A stretch of 64,000 nucleotides of DNA from Sphingopyxis sp. 113P3 (GTDB lineage Bacteria; Pseudomonadota; Alphaproteobacteria; Sphingomonadales; Sphingomonadaceae): the NCBI RefSeq assembly GCF_001278035.1, contig NZ_CP009452.1, positions 219,501 to 283,500 on the forward strand, written 5' to 3'. This document shows, one piece after another, positions 7,023 to 16,091 of the stretch; positions within the stretch are counted from its first letter, which is position 1, and each line of letters opens with the position of its first letter. The notes beneath the pieces were generated by a model, which saw only the letters and a program-made list of their open reading frames with translations, was not told the DNA's origin and made no database searches. The position numbers and the translations under genes are program-made.

Positions 7023-8755
7023 GGCTCGACCGCCAGGGCGCCCGGACGGCGCGGATCGGCCGCACCCAGAAATAGTCCCTTGTCGATCATGATCGATTGC
7101 TCGCTTCCCATTGTTTCATCGCTTGTGATCGGGTGGCCCATAGCCTTCAGCTCCCTGACCGTGTCGGGGTTGAAATGGGGTTCGACCCGCAGGGCATCGA
7201 CCGCGCCCTGATAGATGCGCGGCTGGTGCGTCGCCTCTGCGATATTCATTCCATGGTCGATGATGTTGACGATCACCTGGACGACCGAGGAGATGATCGT
7301 GCTCCCCCCGGGGGTGCCGGTGACGAGCCACGGCTTGCCATCCTTCATGATGATCGTCGGCATTTGCGTCGACAGCATGCGCTTGCCGGGGGCCATTGCG
7401 TTGAGCGGCGGCGGGGCTCCGGTTCGCTGGGCTTCCCACGCCTGTTCGTGGCTGAAATTGTTCATTTCGTTGTTGAGGAGGATGCCGGTCCCCTCGATCA
7501 TGACGCCCGAGCCGAAATCCGAGCCGAGCGTGTAGGTCGTCGACACGACATTGCCGTCCTTGTCGGCGACCGAGAAATGGGTTGTCGAAGGGCTTTCATA
7601 TTGAAGCGGGTCACCCGGCTGCATTTCCGCCATCGGCCTGGCTTTTGCAGGATCGATCAGCTTGGCGCGCTCTGCCGCATAGGCCTTGGAAACGAAGCCA
7701 TTGACGGGAGCAGTGACAAACGAGGGGTCGCCGAGGGCGCGGTAACGGTCAGCGTATCCGAGCTTCATCGCCTCCGCCATCACATGCAGCGCCCGCGCTG
7801 ACCCCGCACCCATCGCTTCCAGGTCGAAATGCTCAAGTTGATTGAGTATGTTGAGCAGCGTTGCACCGCCCGCGCTCGATGGCGGCGCGGTATAGATCGT
7901 GTAGCCGCGATAACTGCCGACGAGCGGCGCTCGCTCTTCGGGCCGGTAAGCGGCAAGATCCTCCATCGTGATCAGCCCGCCATGCGCCTTCATGTCGGCG
8001 ACAATGCGACCTGCGACTTCCCCCTTGTAGAAGCCGTCAGCGCCATATTTCGCGATTTCCCCAAGCGTCCAGGCAAGGGCGGGGCGCTTCATCACCTCGT
8101 CCTTGGCATAGAGCGAGCCATCCGCCTTGTAGAAGGCGGCCTTTCCGGCTTTGCTTTTCGAGAGCCGTTCCTTGCCCCAGCTGAAGACGAACGCCTCGTC
8201 CGCGGTGAGCTTTACCCCGTCCCTTGCGAGCGCGATCGCGGGAGCCACGAGCTTTGCCCAGGGAAGCTTGCCCCATTTCCGGTGCGCATGATCGAACCCT
8301 GCAACGGTGCCGGGCACCGCGGGCGCCATATAGCCATAGCTCGCGATGCGGCGTTCCTTGCCCTCATTGTCGACGAACATCGCAGGGGTGGCGGCGCGGG
8401 GCGCTACTGAGCGGAAGTCGATGATGCGCACCTCGCCCGAAGCGGCGTCGTAAACGTTCATATAGCCGTCGCCGCCGATATTGCCCGCGCGCGGGAGCGT
8501 GACCGACAAGGCGAAGCCGATCGCGATCGCGGCATCGACCGCATTCCCGCCCTCGCGCAAGATCTGCGCGCCAACCTCGCTCGCAATCGCATTCTGGCTG
8601 ACCACCATGCCGCGCGTGCCCACGACCGGCGAATGGATCGATGGATATTCGAGCAGGTGCCGGCTTTGCGCCGCGAGCGGCGCCGGCAGCGGGAGGGCCA
8701 GTGATAGGGCGAGTGCGGCGCTGATCGAGCGGCGGAAGATCATGGCGGACTTCAT
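7019..8755 (-). CDS. ggt: Gamma-glutamyltransferase, soluble periplasmic form
   Basis: The protein has 578 residues starting at ATG 8755, which forms an ATGA overlap with the upstream symporter. A longer in-frame reading upstream lies entirely within the symporter gene and is not used. A signal peptide (ISAALALSLALPLPAPLAAQ) is visible without a lipobox. Conserved blocks include GGNAVDAAIA, GNIGGDGYM, the self-cleaving TTHFSVADKDGNVVS with Thr391 in the same position as in the E. coli enzyme, STQMPTIIM and TPGGSTI. It is only moderately similar to its neighbour, so the two are old paralogues, probably with different substrate ranges. Confidence 0.93.
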   Translation of the reverse strand: MKSAMIFRRSISAALALSLALPLPAPLAAQSRHLLEYPSIHSPVVGTRGMVVSQNAIASEVGAQILREGGNAVDAAIAIGFALSVTLPRAGNIGGDGYMNVYDAASGEVRIIDFRSVAPRAATPAMFVDNEGKERRIASYGYMAPAVPGTVAGFDHAHRKWGKLPWAKLVAPAIALARDGVKLTADEAFVFSWGKERLSKSKAGKAAFYKADGSLYAKDEVMKRPALAWTLGEIAKYGADGFYKGEVAGRIVADMKAHGGLITMEDLAAYRPEERAPLVGSYRGYTIYTAPPSSAGGATLLNILNQLEHFDLEAMGAGSARALHVMAEAMKLGYADRYRALGDPSFVTAPVNGFVSKAYAAERAKLIDPAKARPMAEMQPGDPLQYESPSTTHFSVADKDGNVVSTTYTLGSDFGSGVMIEGTGILLNNEMNNFSHEQAWEAQRTGAPPPLNAMAPGKRMLSTQMPTIIMKDGKPWLVTGTPGGSTIISSVVQVIVNIIDHGMNIAEATHQPRIYQGAVDALRVEPHFNPDTVRELKAMGHPITSDETMGSEQSIMIDKGLFLGAADPRRPGALAVEP

Positions 8756-10071
8756 TCGTCGTTCGCGGAGAGATATTCGGCGACGTCCATCTCCTTTTCC
8801 CATCGCGCGACGGCGGTTGCGATCGAAAGGTCGGAGGTGACGTTGGGGACGGTGCGGATCATGTCCAGGATACGGTCGAAAGGAAGGACGAAGCCGACGA
8901 CAACCGCAGTCTGGGCGGGAGTGATCCCAATGGCGTGGAGTACCGCGGCAAGCACGAAGAGCGAGCCCGAAGGGACAGGTGCGACACCCATCGCGACGAT
9001 CGTGGTGGTGCCGGCGATAACGAAATAGTCGGCAAGGCCGAGATCCACGCCGAAGGCCTGAGCCGCAAACAATGTGAGCATCGCAACATACATGGCGGCG
9101 CCGTCCATGCCGATTGTCGCGCCCAGGGGCAGCACCGTCGATGCGACCGGCGGCGAAACACCGAGGTTGCGTTCGGCGACGCGGATCGCGACGGGTAGCG
9201 TCGCGCTCGAGGAGGATGTCGAGAAGCCGACCATGATGGCGTCGGCGATGCCGCGGAAGAAGGGGAGCGGCGGCAACCATGCGAGAAGCCGTACGACGAT
9301 GCCACCGTGAATGACGAGGGTGACGATTGCCGAGCCGATGAGGACGCAGAGCGCTAGCTTCAACACAGCGATGAAGCTGGCGGGCCCGGTCGTCCCCATG
9401 ACCACCGCGATGAGCGCAAAAACGCCGAAAGGTGCGGTCTCCATAACGAAGCCGACGATGCGTAGCATGACTTCGGCGCCGCTCGCGAGCAGGCGGCGCA
9501 CGGGCTCGGCTTCCTTGCCCGCGGCGATAACCCCGGCGCCGACGAGGATAGCGAAGAAGATCACCGACAGCGTCGCGCCATTTGCCATCGCGCCGATCGG
9601 GTTGTCGGGGACGATTTCCATGAACATGCGCGCTGTGTCCTGCGGCTCGGCGACGGCACGCGGGACCGCCCCTGCGAAGCTCGCTCCCGCCCCTGGCGCG
9701 ATCAGCGTCGCGACGAGGAGGCCAGTGGCCACCGCGAGCGCCGTGGTGAAGACATACATACCGAGCGTCTTCACTCCGATGCTGCCGAGGCGCTTGGGAT
9801 CGGCGAGGGCGGCGACCCCCGAAGCGATGGTGAGGAAGACGAGCGGGATGACGAGCATGCGGATCAGCCGGACGAACAATTCGCCGATCCACCCAATCCT
9901 TGTCGCGTCCTCGCCCCAGGCGATCCCGACCACTGCGCCGAGCAGCAGCGCGGCCAATATGCGCTTCCACAGCGCGATGGCGAACCAGCTCGCCAGCAGG
10001 CGGCGCGCAAGGTGGGTGCGGCGGGACCTGTTCGCGTCGCTGTCGGGCAGGTCAATTGTCGTGTCGGTCAT
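8752..10071 (-). CDS. DAACS-family glutamate/aspartate:cation symporter
   Basis: The protein has 439 residues with about eight membrane segments and two re-entrant loops. The serine-rich loop FSTSSSSATLP and MDGAAMYVAM correspond to HP1 and TM7. TM8 reads DRILDMIRTVPNVTSDL, in which the Arg aligns with Arg397 of GltPh, the residue that holds the acidic side chain of the substrate. This argues for glutamate, aspartate or a dicarboxylate rather than a neutral amino acid. It lies between the TonB receptor and the two ggt genes and overlaps the first ggt by ATGA. It would bring in the glutamate they release. Confidence 0.9.
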   Translation of the reverse strand: MTDTTIDLPDSDANRSRRTHLARRLLASWFAIALWKRILAALLLGAVVGIAWGEDATRIGWIGELFVRLIRMLVIPLVFLTIASGVAALADPKRLGSIGVKTLGMYVFTTALAVATGLLVATLIAPGAGASFAGAVPRAVAEPQDTARMFMEIVPDNPIGAMANGATLSVIFFAILVGAGVIAAGKEAEPVRRLLASGAEVMLRIVGFVMETAPFGVFALIAVVMGTTGPASFIAVLKLALCVLIGSAIVTLVIHGGIVVRLLAWLPPLPFFRGIADAIMVGFSTSSSSATLPVAIRVAERNLGVSPPVASTVLPLGATIGMDGAAMYVAMLTLFAAQAFGVDLGLADYFVIAGTTTIVAMGVAPVPSGSLFVLAAVLHAIGITPAQTAVVVGFVLPFDRILDMIRTVPNVTSDLSIATAVARWEKEMDVAEYLSANDE

Positions 10072-10207
10072 TCAGGCGCGTCCCCATATCGTCCGCTCTC
10101 CGGCGGATTCTTCTTCAAACATCTGGCCGGTTCGACGCCCGCCCTTCGCTTCCTTGCAGAAGATCGAACGACGGGCGCGCACCGCGACCCAGTAGTGCGT
10201 AGCGCGA

Positions 10208-13200
10208 TCAGAAGCGTTTGCTGATCGACGCGTAGATCTGACGGCCCCGGTTGCTGTAGAGGTCGCCGATATAACCATAGGTTCCGTCGGCCAGCGGCGC
10301 GAGCTTGTTGAAGATATTGCGCGCGCCGATGCGGAAGCGGGTGTCCTTCAGCAGACCCTTTTCGGGCTCGTACTGAATATAGAAGCTGTGCGTCATATGA
10401 TCGCCGACGCGGAACCGTCTGCCGTCCGCAAGCGAGGCGGACGTGTCGTTGACTGGTCCGACATAGGACGCGTAGTAGCCGGCGCCCCATCCTTCATAAC
10501 GCCAGGTCAGGCTGCCCGACCCGCGCCACTTGGGGCGGCCATTTTGCTCGACCAGACTCTCGGCACCCGTGATGTTGATCGTCGGGTCGATCCCTCCCGA
10601 TGCCTGCGCATCGAGCAGCGCCTGCTGCAGTGGCCCGGGAGCCTGATAGAATTCGATCAGCCGCGCAGCGTTGACGCGGAGGCTGAAATTGCCGACGCCC
10701 GTGTCGCGGATCTGATAGTAGAGGCCAAGATCGATCCCGCGCACTGTCCGCGGGTTGAGGTTGGTATAATTATCGATCACCTGGATGACATCGCCAACGG
10801 GCGCGATACCGGTACCATCGAAATCGGCAATGTCCTGCGGGGTCGGATCGATCCGCTCGACATTGGGGTTGGACGAACCCTGGAGCCGCAGCAGATAGTC
10901 GAGGACCAGCGCGTTAGCGTCGCCGAAGAGGCCAATGACGTTCTTCTGGCGGATTTCCCAATAGTCGGCCGTAAAGGTCAAGCGCCCGTGCTGACCCATG
11001 TCGAACTGATAGGTGGCTCCAAGAGACAGGTTTTCGGCCGTTTCGGGGTCGAGCTCCTTGCTGCCCGACCGGTTGCTGACGATTCCCTGACCCTGCGTAC
11101 AGTCATCGAAATTGGTGATGCGCCCCGCACGGCGATCGGCCTCGCAGCGGATCCAGTCGGTGCGCGTATTCGAGCGCTGGATTCCATTTTCAAACAGCTG
11201 CGGCAGGTTGGGTGCGCGAAAGCTCTGCGACCAGCTGCCACGGAGCTGGAAATTTGGGAAGGGGTACCAGGACAGCGCAACTTTCGGTTTCGCCACCGAT
11301 CCGAAGCCCTGGTAGGATTCGGCGCGTCCGGCGAGCTGCAGGTCAAGCGAATGGATCAGCGGAACGTTCATTTCGGGCGACACGAGCGGCACCGCGAACT
11401 CGAGGAAGGCCGAAAACACATCGCGTGAGCCCTTGCTGTCAGGCGTCGGGCTGGCTCCCATTGCGTCGCTTCCGTTCGACGATCCGTCAAGCGCGGTGAA
11501 GACGATCGTGCCGTCGAGCCGGTCGTCGCGATTATCGGCGAAGGTTTCGTGGCGAAACTCGACGCCCGCCGCCATGCCGACGCGGCCGCCGGGCAGGACG
11601 AAGAGGTCATTCTTGCTGATCTTGAAATCGGCGAGCGCGAGTTCGGTGGTGCTGACACGTCCGATATCGACCATGAAGCTGTCGATCACGCTCTGGGGGT
11701 TCGGAGTCGAATCCAGACGGCCGGGGTCAGCCGGATCGCCCCCGTTGAACGGGTTATAGGCGTCGGCTCCCGGGCGCGACAGCGCCTCCTGGAACAGCGT
11801 CATCGAAATGGTGTGCATGCTGTCCCTGGTCCGCGCCTTCGAATAGAGGGCGGCGGTGTCGAAGTCGAAGCCAAGGATTTCACCGCGAAATCCGGCGAGG
11901 AAACGCGTGGTGTCGTTCGTGACGTTGACGATCGTTGGCCCGGCGTCGACCGGGCGATAGTCGATCAGCTCAATAGGGACCCCCGAATCCTGGACGCCGG
12001 TTAGCCCGGGAATACGGTTGGGGCTGCCGACCGGGCCGAAGGGGTTCCAATATCCGTCGGCCGGAATGATCAGGCGCTGGCTAGCGAGCGCGGTCTCGGT
12101 CTCGCGATAGGCGCGATAGTCCGAGTGATACCAGCCGGCCTCCGCGAAGAATTCCAACCCTGACTCAAACTCGTGATTGAAGAAGCCAAAGAGGTTCAGC
12201 CGGTTGTTTCGGCCCAGTACGGTGCGCTGGTCATTGATATTATACTTCAGGTTGTTGTCGGTCGAGGCGGTCGACAGCGAGCTGTTGTCCCAGCAGGTGC
12301 CCGCATAGGGCGTCGCGGCAATGCAGCCATCGTTCGTATCGGGCTGGATGTGGAAGATACCATTGGTGGTCAGCGCGGTACCGTCGATGCGCGCCGTCGT
12401 GGTCGACCGGGCATAGCTGCCGGTCAGGCGCTGAAACTCGCCCCAGATGCTGTCGGTCGAGGTGTTGTCGAAATCGCTGTCGTCTTCGAAGGGTGTGCCC
12501 ACGACGAGCGGGCGCAAATCGGACGAAGCCGAATTGCGGCGTTCGCGGGCGTAGAGGGGGTCGCGATGGTTGAACGATCCGAAGAGCGAGATGTTGGTCC
12601 GCCCGTCGTTGAAGCTGTGCCCAGCCTCGAACGCGACCTCATACTCCTGCTGATCCGAATCCTCGGTCAGGCCGACCTCGCCGGTAACGCGAAGGCCCTT
12701 GAAATTATCCTTGAGGACGGTGTTGATCACGCCCGCGACTGCGTCCGAACCATAAACGGCGGCAGCGCCGTCGAGCAGGACCTCAACCCGGCGGACGCCA
12801 AGCACGGGTATCGTGTTGGTGTTAACGCTCTGCACGGGCACCAGATTCTCAGATTGGGTCCCGGGGTGAAGGACCATGCGGCGCCCGTTGAGCAAGACCA
12901 GCGTATTGCCGGTGCCGAGCGCGCGGAGGTTGATCGACGCCACATCTCCGCGCGCGTCGTTAATCCCGCCCGCATCGCGGCTTTCGTTGAAGGCAACGTC
13001 GCCTGCCTGAGGGATGGCTCGGAACAGCTCGTCGCCGCTGGTTGCGGCGATTGCGTCGATATCATCCTCGTTGAGCAGCGTGACGGGTAGCGATCCTGCT
13101 ACATCGGCGCCCTTGATCTGCGAGCCGATGACGACGATTTCGTCACCATTGTTTCCCGCCGCGTCCTGCACATCACTCGCGATCTGCGGCTGTCCCTGGT

Positions 13201-13291
13201 CGCTATTGTCCTGCGCCAGCGCGGCGCTCGCGCTGGCGATGAGCGAAATACCGCCCATCAGACTGAAGATACGAAGACCCCTGTTCATCAT
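10208..13291 (-). CDS. TonB-dependent outer-membrane receptor
   Basis: The protein has 1027 residues. The start at 13291 follows an AAGGGG site five bases away, while an in-frame start 16 codons upstream lacks one. A signal peptide ends near ALAQ, and the TonB-box-like DEIVVIGSQIKG precedes a plug domain (LRALGTGNTLVLLNGRRM, VEVLLDGAAAVYGSDAVAG). The rest is a 22-strand barrel with a terminal SISKRF. There is no N-terminal signalling extension. Large receptors of this subgroup in sphingomonads carry peptides, glycans or other oligomers rather than siderophores. Sitting between dadA and the symporter/ggt genes, it probably imports the gamma-glutamyl substrate. Confidence 0.93.
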   Translation of the reverse strand: MMNRGLRIFSLMGGISLIASASAALAQDNSDQGQPQIASDVQDAAGNNGDEIVVIGSQIKGADVAGSLPVTLLNEDDIDAIAATSGDELFRAIPQAGDVAFNESRDAGGINDARGDVASINLRALGTGNTLVLLNGRRMVLHPGTQSENLVPVQSVNTNTIPVLGVRRVEVLLDGAAAVYGSDAVAGVINTVLKDNFKGLRVTGEVGLTEDSDQQEYEVAFEAGHSFNDGRTNISLFGSFNHRDPLYARERRNSASSDLRPLVVGTPFEDDSDFDNTSTDSIWGEFQRLTGSYARSTTTARIDGTALTTNGIFHIQPDTNDGCIAATPYAGTCWDNSSLSTASTDNNLKYNINDQRTVLGRNNRLNLFGFFNHEFESGLEFFAEAGWYHSDYRAYRETETALASQRLIIPADGYWNPFGPVGSPNRIPGLTGVQDSGVPIELIDYRPVDAGPTIVNVTNDTTRFLAGFRGEILGFDFDTAALYSKARTRDSMHTISMTLFQEALSRPGADAYNPFNGGDPADPGRLDSTPNPQSVIDSFMVDIGRVSTTELALADFKISKNDLFVLPGGRVGMAAGVEFRHETFADNRDDRLDGTIVFTALDGSSNGSDAMGASPTPDSKGSRDVFSAFLEFAVPLVSPEMNVPLIHSLDLQLAGRAESYQGFGSVAKPKVALSWYPFPNFQLRGSWSQSFRAPNLPQLFENGIQRSNTRTDWIRCEADRRAGRITNFDDCTQGQGIVSNRSGSKELDPETAENLSLGATYQFDMGQHGRLTFTADYWEIRQKNVIGLFGDANALVLDYLLRLQGSSNPNVERIDPTPQDIADFDGTGIAPVGDVIQVIDNYTNLNPRTVRGIDLGLYYQIRDTGVGNFSLRVNAARLIEFYQAPGPLQQALLDAQASGGIDPTINITGAESLVEQNGRPKWRGSGSLTWRYEGWGAGYYASYVGPVNDTSASLADGRRFRVGDHMTHSFYIQYEPEKGLLKDTRFRIGARNIFNKLAPLADGTYGYIGDLYSNRGRQIYASISKRF

Positions 13292-13325
13292 TCTGCCCCT
13301 TCCCTGGGTTTGCCCAATATTCCGA

Positions 13326-14582
13326 TCAATCCTCTCCATCGACGATGGCGGCGACGCGTTCCGCCGATCCCGCGGCGTAGGTCCACCCCAATGCGCCGTG
13401 ACCCGTGTTTGCGATCACTCCGCGCGCGATGGGCCGGGTGATCGGCAGAGAATCCGGTGTCATCGGCCGCAGGCCGGCCCAGTTCGCCTCGATGGCGTCA
13501 TAGTCGGCAGCCTCGGGCAGCGCGGCGCGCGCGCTGCTGGTCAGGGCGGCGAGCCGGCGCGGATCGATCCGCGTGTCGCGGCACCCGAGTTCGGCGAGGC
13601 CCGCAATGCGCATCCGGCCGCCGAGCCGCGCAAAGACGACGCGGTTGGCGGCGTCGGTTACGCTGACGGTCGGGGCCGCCGGGCCGAGAGGAGCGGTAAT
13701 CGAATAGCCCTTCATCGGGATGATAGGCAGGCGGGCCCCGAGCTGCCACGCGAGCGCGGTTGACCGAAGCCCTGCGCAAAGGATGATGCGATCGGCCTCG
13801 ATCCGGCGGCCGGCCTTGGTGATCGCGGCAGGCCGCGGCCCTGACGTATCGATCCGTGCGACGCCGGTACGCAGAAGCATCCTCCCTCGGCCGGTCTTTG
13901 TGAGCGCGGCCGCCGCACTGGCGCAGAAGCGATAGGGGTCGCCGACCTCTTCGCTATCGGTATAGACCGCGCCCGCGATGGCCGGACGGATCGAAGCGAG
14001 CATCGGCTCGATCTCGACGGCCTTGTTGGCGTCGAAAAGGCGCTGGCGTGCGCCGTGGGCGGCTTTCAGTGCGGTAATGCGTTCGGCAGCGGCAAAGCTC
14101 TTCGCGGACCGGTAGACAATCATCTTGCCAGGCGCAGCATGGCCAAAATCGAGCGAGTGCCGCCGGGCGAGGCCGTGTAAGGCCCGCCTTGATTCAAAGG
14201 CGAGCGCCATGCCGTCCAGCGTGTTGCGGCGAAAGCGCGCCGCGCTTGTGTTGCGAAGAAAGGCGAGCCCCCAGCGAAGAAAATCGGGGTCGAGGCGTGG
14301 ATGCAAGCGAAAGGCGGGGTCGAGCGCAAGAAGAAGTCGCGGCATTTGTATCAGCGTCGCAGGGCTCGCGAGTGCATCGGTGTAGGCATAGCTGAGCTGT
14401 GCGCCGTTGGCGAAGGATGTCCCGCGCCCCGGTTCCTCGCCAGCATCGACGACCGTCACTCGGTGCCCGCGTTCGGCGAGCGCAAGCGCGCAGGCCATCC
14501 CGACGACTCCCGCGCCGATGACAAGCAGGTCCATCTGCCGCCGTGCCGTAGGCGGTTCGTCCAGACGGTCTTCTGCCTGCAT
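13326..14582 (-). CDS. dadA: D-amino acid dehydrogenase (DadA-like FAD oxidoreductase)
   Basis: The protein has up to 418 residues; the ATG at 14534 (MDLLVIGAG) is an alternative start closer to the usual family length. The N-terminal FAD site is VIGAGVVGMACALALAERGHRVTVVD, which breaks into the GxGxxG dinucleotide motif and the ribose-binding acid. TSFANGAQLSY follows, as in DadA, and the C-terminal NTGHGALGWTYAAGSAE closes the FAD site. The enzyme oxidises D-amino acids to 2-oxo acids through an imine and passes electrons to the quinone pool. The TonB receptor follows after 34 bases. With ridA nearby it would handle D-glutamate or D-alanine. A related glycine or sarcosine oxidase activity cannot be excluded. 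Confidence 0.85.
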   Translation of the reverse strand: MQAEDRLDEPPTARRQMDLLVIGAGVVGMACALALAERGHRVTVVDAGEEPGRGTSFANGAQLSYAYTDALASPATLIQMPRLLLALDPAFRLHPRLDPDFLRWGLAFLRNTSAARFRRNTLDGMALAFESRRALHGLARRHSLDFGHAAPGKMIVYRSAKSFAAAERITALKAAHGARQRLFDANKAVEIEPMLASIRPAIAGAVYTDSEEVGDPYRFCASAAAALTKTGRGRMLLRTGVARIDTSGPRPAAITKAGRRIEADRIILCAGLRSTALAWQLGARLPIIPMKGYSITAPLGPAAPTVSVTDAANRVVFARLGGRMRIAGLAELGCRDTRIDPRRLAALTSSARAALPEAADYDAIEANWAGLRPMTPDSLPITRPIARGVIANTGHGALGWTYAAGSAERVAAIVDGED

Positions 14583-14660
14583 GCCTCAATCGGGTCCCCT
14601 TTCGGCCGGGCTATCCGAAATTATCTTTGCCGGCCTTCGGGGGTCAGAATATCGAGCCTT

Positions 14661-14677
14661 CGCGTTCCGCCAACGCG
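14661..14677. promoter_or_regulatory. Inverted repeat in the lysR-dadA gap, possible operator
   Basis: CGCGTT and AACGCG are separated by five bases within the 130-base gap between lysR and dadA. This is the only sizeable gap in the leftward run around the LysR gene, so a separate dadA promoter with a LysR-type site is plausible. No clear -35/-10 pair stands out. Confidence 0.35.
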
Positions 14678-14712
14678 CAATATTTACGACGTCCATAGCC
14701 GCGGGTTATAGT

Positions 14713-15657
14713 TTACGCGGCGCGGCTGCTTTCGAGCACCTCTTCAAGGGTGCGCAGGAATTGCCGCGCGACCTTCGAGGGCGGACGGTCCTCGAGCGTC
14801 ACATAGGAGATTGTGAATCCTAGCGGCGGATCGGTCGGAAGCCAGCAGAACCCCGGCGACTGCCAGGCGCGCGCAGTGAATTCGTCGATCACCGTCACCC
14901 CACCTTCAAGCTGCGCGAGGCGCGCGGCGATGAAGAAGGTCTGCACCGACACCGATTCGCGATACGCGATCCCGCGCGCGCGCGCGGCGCGGGTCAGAAC
15001 GTCGCCGATCGGTCCGGTCGCCGCCACGCCGATGACGTCGCGGTCGGCGAGTTCGCTCAGCGGCAGGCGCCCGCGAACCTCTCTGAAGGCGCCAGTGGGA
15101 AAGAAGACGACAAGCTCACCCTCCGCGAGCAGCGAGCGCGTCAGCCGCGGGTGCGGGGGCGGGGTGTAAGCTACCGCGATGTCGGTCTCGCGCTCGATCA
15201 GCGACTGGACGAGGTCGTCGTGATGGTGCGTATGCACCTCGAACGTGACGCGCGGCCATTGGCGGCGAAACTGCGCCATCGCCTGGGGAACGATGTCGAG
15301 CGCAAGGCTGGGCACGATACCGAGCCGGATATGCCCGCCCCCCGCCTGTGACAGGTTGCGCGCCGTGTGTTGGAGCGATGTGAGCCGTTCGAATATGTCG
15401 CCGGCTTCGCGCATCAGCGCATGGGCCTCATCGGTGGGTACGAGGCGACCGCGCGCAAGCTGAAACAGCGGAAAGCCCAAGCTGTCCTCGGCATGATGCA
15501 GCGTTTTCGATACCGATGGCTGCGACACGCCGAGCGCACGCGCCGCGGCGCTGATCGAGCCGTGGGTGTAAACGGCGTGGAAGACTTCGATCTGGCGGAA
15601 CCGCATGCCTCCACCGTAAGCCCGCAATAGCTGGGGGCCAACCGTCTTTGCGGTCAT
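14713..15657 (-). CDS. LysR-family regulator
   Basis: The protein has 314 residues from ATG 15657, which overlaps the ridA stop codon as ATGA. A start at 15606 (MRFRQIEVFHAVY) is the alternative and matches the usual LysR beginning. The winged-helix DNA-binding domain reads GSISAAARALGVSQPSVSKTLHHAE, followed by a substrate-binding domain with IRLGIVPSLALDIVP and the ALIERETDIAVAY-like region. The MRFRQIE opening resembles regulators of opine and amino-acid catabolism (NocR/OccR type). It lies between ridA and dadA and probably controls them, sensing an amino acid or imino acid. Confidence 0.88.
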   Translation of the reverse strand: MTAKTVGPQLLRAYGGGMRFRQIEVFHAVYTHGSISAAARALGVSQPSVSKTLHHAEDSLGFPLFQLARGRLVPTDEAHALMREAGDIFERLTSLQHTARNLSQAGGGHIRLGIVPSLALDIVPQAMAQFRRQWPRVTFEVHTHHHDDLVQSLIERETDIAVAYTPPPHPRLTRSLLAEGELVVFFPTGAFREVRGRLPLSELADRDVIGVAATGPIGDVLTRAARARGIAYRESVSVQTFFIAARLAQLEGGVTVIDEFTARAWQSPGFCWLPTDPPLGFTISYVTLEDRPPSKVARQFLRTLEEVLESSRAA

Positions 15658-15998
15658 GGGCGCAGCGCAACCGCCTCGACCTCGATCAGCGCACCAGGAG
15701 CGAGCAACGCCGACACCACTGTCGAGCGGGCGGGCCAGGGTTCGCCAAAGAGTCGGCGATAGGCGGCATTGAATGCGGTGCCATGGGCGGGATCCGTCAG
15801 CCACGCGGTGACTTTGACGACATCGGCGGGGGTGCAACCCTCGCTTTCGAGCACGGCGGCGAGATTGGCGAGGGCGCGTTCGGCCTGCAGCTCGATCCCG
15901 CCTGCGACGATCGCGCCGTCGCCGCCGCGAGCAAGCTGGCCGGACGTGAAGACGAGGGCACCCGCGCAACGGGCGGGCGAGGGCGGCGGCATGGTCAT
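15654..15998 (-). CDS. ridA: RidA/YjgF-family enamine/imine deaminase
   Basis: The protein has 114 residues from ATG 15998, preceded by AAAGGGGAA at a good distance. Upstream in-frame codons have no ribosome site. The family signature is present at the C-terminus (ARSTVVSALLAPGALIEVEAVA), including the arginine that binds the substrate carboxylate, and LVFTSGQL lies near the N-terminus. RidA proteins hydrolyse reactive 2-imino and enamine intermediates. Here the obvious source is the D-amino acid dehydrogenase two genes downstream, which makes an imino acid. It is co-translated with the LysR gene. Confidence 0.9.
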   Translation of the reverse strand: MTMPPPSPARCAGALVFTSGQLARGGDGAIVAGGIELQAERALANLAAVLESEGCTPADVVKVTAWLTDPAHGTAFNAAYRRLFGEPWPARSTVVSALLAPGALIEVEAVALRP

Positions 15999-16091
15999 GA
16001 TGTTCCCCTTTGTCGTGCGATGACGCGGCGACGCTATGCGAGGGGCCGCCAAGGGAACATGGAAAATGGGGCGGGTCCCCATAGGCAGAGG

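Noticed and set aside
8756..9970. Upstream in-frame extension that would make the second ggt 983 residues long
   Set aside because: The extra 405 residues are arginine- and proline-rich, lie entirely inside the symporter gene in another frame, and have no ribosome site. The ATGA overlap at 8752-8755 gives the normal start.
15658..15969. Extension of the LysR gene through ridA
   Set aside because: The added residues are low-complexity and antisense-like, covering ridA in another frame. Starts at 15657 or 15606 fit the family.
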